In this document: one piece after another, positions 36,322 through 39,667 of the stretch
How the letters are laid out: each line of letters starts with the position of its first letter
Numbering within the stretch: the first letter of the stretch is position 1
DNA from: an uncultured Clostridia bacterium
GTDB lineage: Bacteria > Bacillota > Clostridia > Christensenellales > Aristaeellaceae
NCBI GenBank assembly: GCA_944363005.1
Contig: CALVTV010000034.1
Location: 1 to 39,667, forward strand
DNA length: 39,667 nucleotides
Direction of reading: 5' to 3'
The notes under the pieces: generated by a model
Databases searched by the model: none
What the model saw: the letters and a program-made list of their open reading frames with translations, nothing else
Told to the model about the DNA's origin: nothing
Translations under genes and position numbers: made by a program

Positions 36322-38412
36322 CTATTGTATGGACGCGCGGCGAACCCGTGCGCACAGCACCGCCATGTCGTCCTGAGCCTCGCCCGTGCCCAGTGCCTGG
36401 GCAATCAGCTTTTCTCCGACGGCCTGCGGATGCAGCCATGCAACCTTTGCAATCGCCTCGCACAGTGCCTGTTCTCCACCCGGATACGATTCTGCCACAC
36501 CATCCGTCATCATGACCACCACATCATTCTCTTGCAGCGTCATTCTCAGCGATCTTGCCTCCACTTCCGGCAAAACGCCGACAGGAAGCGTGTCAGCGCC
36601 GATTGAGCGAACCTCTCCGTCGCGCACCACATAGGACGCACAGGCACCCAGCTTCTCAAACGCCGTTTCTCCGCTGTGCAGGTCACATACGCACAGATCC
36701 ATCGTCGCATACATTTCGCGTCCTGTACACATGAGCATCAGCGCATTGACCACGTCCAGCGCCTGCGCCCGCGTATAGCCCGCCCGCAGGCTTTCAACCA
36801 TGAGCGACAACGCCGCGTGGCTCTCCTGCCGGGCGCTCACGCCGCTGCCCATCCCGTCCGAGAGCGCCAGCACATGCCTTCCGCCGGACAACGCACGCGA
36901 AACATAGCTGTCCCCGGCGACTTCTTCTCCGGAGCGGCTACGCGTGGCCGTGCCCACCTCAATGTCCAGCATCGGAACCTGCTCGAAAAGCGCCTGCGTG
37001 CATAGCAGCCCCTCCCGCATGCAGGGCCGCATGGCCACCCCGCAAGCCCGCGTGACGACGCTTTGCAACGTCACCGGCGCCACGTCTTCCGGCTTGAGCA
37101 GCAGCACCTCCATGTGACCGCCAATGCGCAGGGCATATGCCACGCGAATTTGCTCCATTCCCGCGTGAAGCAACTCATAGCGAATCCGGCGATAGGCGTC
37201 GTCATCCGGGTGAATTTCGCTGAGCGTGCGCTCGCAGACCTGATGCGCCGCAACGCTCGTCTTCTTCAGCAGCTCGATGCATTGCCGGGTGAGCGGATTC
37301 TCCTCGCCCTCCAGGCAAAGCCCTTCCATCATCCTCGCGGTGTCCTGATACAGCTGTGCCCAGGAGTGAATCATCGACGCGCAGCGCACCGCCACCGCCT
37401 CGGATTGGCTCATGCCCTCGGGGTCACTGCGTTCAATGAGAGCCGTGACCGCAGAACGCCGGGTCGGGCTCAGCACGAGAAATGGAGCGAGCCCCGGCAA
37501 GCAAAACACCAGCAAGCGCACGCGCTCCGCCTCTCCGCCCAGCAACGCGGCCGAAGCGCCCATGCCCAGGACCATCAGCAGCGCGCAAAGCCCCCTCTGC
37601 TGCACCTTGATCTCCGCCGCCAGAAAGCCGCCGCAGATCAGCATGGCCAACGGCTGCACATCCAGGGCGAGCACGGACAATACGCCCCCGAGCACCCCCG
37701 CGCACAACAGCGCCTGCTGCACACCGCCCGTATACGCATGCTCGAGGGTCAAATACAGCGCCAAGGCGCACGCGACGGCTTCACCTCCCGGCAGCGGATA
37801 CATGCCCGCGATCAGCGAAGCGCAAACGGCCATCACACACAGCGGCCTTGTCTCTCCGTCGAGCTCGTCCCTGTGGCAGATGCTCAGCGCCGCCCCGCAG
37901 TACAGCACGCTTAGCGCCCCGGCCGCCACCGCGGTCAGCACCGTCGTCGCCACGTCGAGCGGGGAATCCAGACCCGTGAGCGCAAAGCAACTCAGTTGCG
38001 CGAGCGCAACCGCTGCCGCCAGCGCACGACGGCTCTGCCTGCGAGCCCACAGGCATGCGCTCAGCCAAAGCATGGCGCACAGAGGCAGTTGCCAACACTG
38101 GAGCAGGTTCCCCGTTCCATAGCTGAAAACAAACCCGGCCATGACCCCGACAAACGCCGCCGGCACACAATAACCCAATCGCAGCAGCACGCCAAACATG
38201 GCCACCTGACACGCATACCCGCCGCCCGGCAGTTGCGCCCCCGTCAGCACAGCCATCATCACGGCACACAGCATGCGTGCGAGCGGTTTTCCCGTGTCCC
38301 GAAGTGTGTCCGCAATGCCGGAAAACAACGCATCCAATGCCGAACGCCCCACCTGCCGCGGTGCACGCATGCCCTCTTGCCGCGGATGCACCGTCATGGT
38401 ATCCTGTGCCAT
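36322..38412 (-). CDS. spoIIE: Stage II sporulation protein E (SpoIIE phosphatase)
   Basis: The 696-residue membrane protein dephosphorylates SpoIIAA and so activates sigma-F in the forespore. The N-terminal half (about 40-330) holds ten hydrophobic helices, as in SpoIIE. A middle regulatory region is followed by a PP2C phosphatase domain: GEEVAGDSYVSR, LALSDGMGSGVSA (metal Asp), VVVMMTDGVAES and the DDMAVL end. SpoIIE is usually about 820 residues, so the N-terminal and middle parts are short. The ATG at 38412 has GGGGGG seven bases upstream; an in-frame ATG at 38427 is also possible. Two partial TGTCG cores (38470-38474, and 38507-38503 on the minus strand) hint at Spo0A control but are weak. 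Confidence 0.92.
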   Translation of the reverse strand: MAQDTMTVHPRQEGMRAPRQVGRSALDALFSGIADTLRDTGKPLARMLCAVMMAVLTGAQLPGGGYACQVAMFGVLLRLGYCVPAAFVGVMAGFVFSYGTGNLLQCWQLPLCAMLWLSACLWARRQSRRALAAAVALAQLSCFALTGLDSPLDVATTVLTAVAAGALSVLYCGAALSICHRDELDGETRPLCVMAVCASLIAGMYPLPGGEAVACALALYLTLEHAYTGGVQQALLCAGVLGGVLSVLALDVQPLAMLICGGFLAAEIKVQQRGLCALLMVLGMGASAALLGGEAERVRLLVFCLPGLAPFLVLSPTRRSAVTALIERSDPEGMSQSEAVAVRCASMIHSWAQLYQDTARMMEGLCLEGEENPLTRQCIELLKKTSVAAHQVCERTLSEIHPDDDAYRRIRYELLHAGMEQIRVAYALRIGGHMEVLLLKPEDVAPVTLQSVVTRACGVAMRPCMREGLLCTQALFEQVPMLDIEVGTATRSRSGEEVAGDSYVSRALSGGRHVLALSDGMGSGVSARQESHAALSLMVESLRAGYTRAQALDVVNALMLMCTGREMYATMDLCVCDLHSGETAFEKLGACASYVVRDGEVRSIGADTLPVGVLPEVEARSLRMTLQENDVVVMMTDGVAESYPGGEQALCEAIAKVAWLHPQAVGEKLIAQALGTGEAQDDMAVLCARVRRASIQ

Positions 38413-38565
38413 CCACAATCCCCCCATACACAAGCTGGGATCATTGTATAGCGTTTCACTCCGGCACCGTGTCGCTTTCCGGCGCGAAAAAGCACATTCG
38501 CCCGACACGTTTCTCGCCCAGGCCACACGCGCATTCAATGGTCTGTTGTTTGAACGCTTCGGCGC

Positions 38566-38606
38566 AAAAAAGCGCTGCCGCAAGCCCAAGGCCTGCATAG
38601 CAGCGC
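38566..38606 (-). terminator. Terminator of the small exported-protein gene
   Basis: On the minus strand GCGCTGC (38606-38600) pairs with GCAGCGC (38578-38572). An inner stem GCAGGCC/GGCTTGC adds to it, and TTTTTT follows. It lies 20 bases after the stop. Confidence 0.85.
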
Positions 38607-38625
38607 AATATTCTGTTGACTTGTT

Positions 38626-39222
38626 TTAAGGAGCTTTGTAATCAACGCTCAGCACCCGGCGCACCCCATCCTCTGAATACGCGTAGACCGGCGCCTGTTC
38701 TCCCTGAACGCAGAGCGTTTCCCCTTCCTTAAGAGCGAAGAAATCATATACCGCGCGCAAATCTTCACATGAATAAGCGCAAAGCGCGTCCCCTGTCGAA
38801 TTTTTCACGGTGATGGTCGCAATTCCCGCCTGTTCGAGCAGATCCAGCGCCTGCGCGTCCAATCGGATTTCCACCTGCGCGTTTTCCCGCTGAATTTCCA
38901 AAAACATCGCCTTGCGGTCAACGCCGCGCTCAGGATACGTCACACGCTCCTTGAAGAGCAACTGTGTCGGAAAAATCGGATCGCTCACCTCATACAGGCG
39001 AAGGGACAGGCTTCCGCTCCCCAAATACGCCTGCCACAGCCAATAGGGACTGCCCCTGACGCCGCCGACAATCTGCTCCTCGCGCAGCTTCTCCAGCCGC
39101 CTCACCTGTTCTTGGGACATGTATTTCCAGGGGCGGCCAGGCGGATCGCCCGGTTCGGCTCCCACGGGCGCAAAAGCGGCAAGTGCAAGGCAAAACACGG
39201 CAAGCGCGAGCATCCTTTTCAT
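38626..39222 (-). CDS. Small exported protein of unknown function
   Basis: The 198-residue protein has a clear signal peptide (MKRMLALAVFCLALAAFAPVGA, cleavage near residue 22). A mixed soluble part with no recognised motif follows, including SPYWLWQAYLGSGSLSLRLYEV and an Asp/Glu-rich end. Two Cys (CAYSCEDLR) could form a disulfide. I do not recognise the family. GAGGGG lies eight bases before the ATG; a GTG six bases earlier would be too close. It has its own promoter (39280-39309) and a strong terminator, so it is monocistronic. It lies between spoIIE and rmuC. Confidence 0.75.
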   Translation of the reverse strand: MKRMLALAVFCLALAAFAPVGAEPGDPPGRPWKYMSQEQVRRLEKLREEQIVGGVRGSPYWLWQAYLGSGSLSLRLYEVSDPIFPTQLLFKERVTYPERGVDRKAMFLEIQRENAQVEIRLDAQALDLLEQAGIATITVKNSTGDALCAYSCEDLRAVYDFFALKEGETLCVQGEQAPVYAYSEDGVRRVLSVDYKAP

Positions 39223-39279
39223 GGGCACAGCCCCTCTTTCGCAGTGGTGATATGGCGCAAACCACCTGATGTTTCCTTT

Positions 39280-39309
39280 ATTGTACCCCGCCTGTCAGCG
39301 CAGTGTCAA
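39280..39309 (-). promoter_or_regulatory. Sigma-A promoter for the small exported-protein gene
   Basis: TTGACA (39309-39304) and TACAAT (39285-39280) are separated by 18 bases on the minus strand. Confidence 0.72.
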
Positions 39310-39323
39310 GCCTTTTCGCGCGC

Positions 39324-39667
39324 TCAATCCCAGGTGTCGTCATCCTCAAATGCATCGAGAAGGTCATGTTCTTCCCCCAGGACTTTATGCGCTTGCGCTG
39401 CCGGCAGTTCGCCCACATCAGAGAGCTTTTTGGCAATCGTTTCGCTGTGCCGCTGCGCGCTTTCAATGGACTCGCTAGCCTGCTGCAGCTTTTTCTGTGT
39501 CCGGCTGAGCAGCGTCGCAAAACCACCCAGATCCGTGCGCACAGCGCTCAAAAGCGTTGCAATTTCGTTCGTGCGTTGCTCAATCGCCAGCGAGCGGAAG
39601 CCCATCTGCAAGCTGGAAAGCAGCGCGGCAAGCGTCGTCGGCCCGGCGATGACCACCCGGCTCTCCT
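39324..39667 (-). CDS. rmuC: RmuC-family DNA recombination protein, C-terminal part (cut by window edge)
   Basis: About 114 C-terminal residues are visible. They start with a VVIAGPTTLAALLSSLQMGFRSLAIEQR stretch, the highly conserved end of the nuclease-like domain of RmuC. A coiled-coil tail (TQKKLQQASESIESAQRHSE) and an acidic end follow. RmuC limits recombination between inverted repeats and has a restriction-endonuclease-like core; the catalytic part lies beyond the right edge. The stop is TGA at 39324. Confidence 0.88.
   Translation of the reverse strand, partial: ESRVVIAGPTTLAALLSSLQMGFRSLAIEQRTNEIATLLSAVRTDLGGFATLLSRTQKKLQQASESIESAQRHSETIAKKLSDVGELPAAQAHKVLGEEHDLLDAFEDDDTWD

Overview
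The window looks like a chromosomal segment of an anaerobic, spore-forming member of the Bacillota (class Clostridia) with fairly high G+C. The evidence is a full-length pyruvate:ferredoxin oxidoreductase, both dipicolinate synthase subunits, SpoIIE, an FtsK/SpoIIIE translocase, RNase J, YlbF, ComFC and the long clostridial form of PRPP synthetase. Strong GGAGG ribosome binding sites, TTG/GTG starts and consensus TTGACA-17-TATAAT promoters also fit. No mobile elements, CRISPR arrays, tRNAs or rRNAs were seen. I count 33 protein-coding segments; two are cut by the window edges and two are the halves of one interrupted ftsK gene.

Layout: 1-124 is the start of a membrane protein reading off the left edge. 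397-3235 is a Trk potassium-uptake pair (trkA-trkH). 3474-4781 (-) is a DUF3048 exported protein. 5094-8396 (+) holds an aspartate-type aminotransferase, a nitroreductase-like protein and a DUF421-DUF4363 pair. 8393-8968 (-) is an HD-domain protein, followed by a membrane-inserted M28 peptidase (+), an orphan receiver-domain protein (+), prs (-), murG (+), an SH3-repeat membrane protein (-), nifJ/PFOR (-) and a TSUP transporter (+).

From 19742 to the right edge everything is on the minus strand. One operon (27958 to 20393) reads RNase J, ylbF, mltG, a U32 peptidase-family gene, recD2 and comFC, and ends in a terminator overlapping the comFC stop. Directly downstream a near-consensus promoter drives a structured noncoding RNA of about 240 nt, which ends in a U7 tract just before a small zinc-ribbon gene. 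A second operon is ftsK-hisS-rseC-trx. ftsK is split by a single in-frame TAG between its membrane and motor parts. The right end holds an exported DUF3298-like protein, dpaA-dpaB, spoIIE, a small exported protein of unknown function and the C-terminus of rmuC.

The two observations most worth follow-up are the structured RNA beside comFC, which by position and architecture is a candidate for the raiA class, and the in-frame amber codon in ftsK. Most other genes are conserved housekeeping, envelope or sporulation functions. All functional assignments come from reading motifs and remembered family features; no database search was run.
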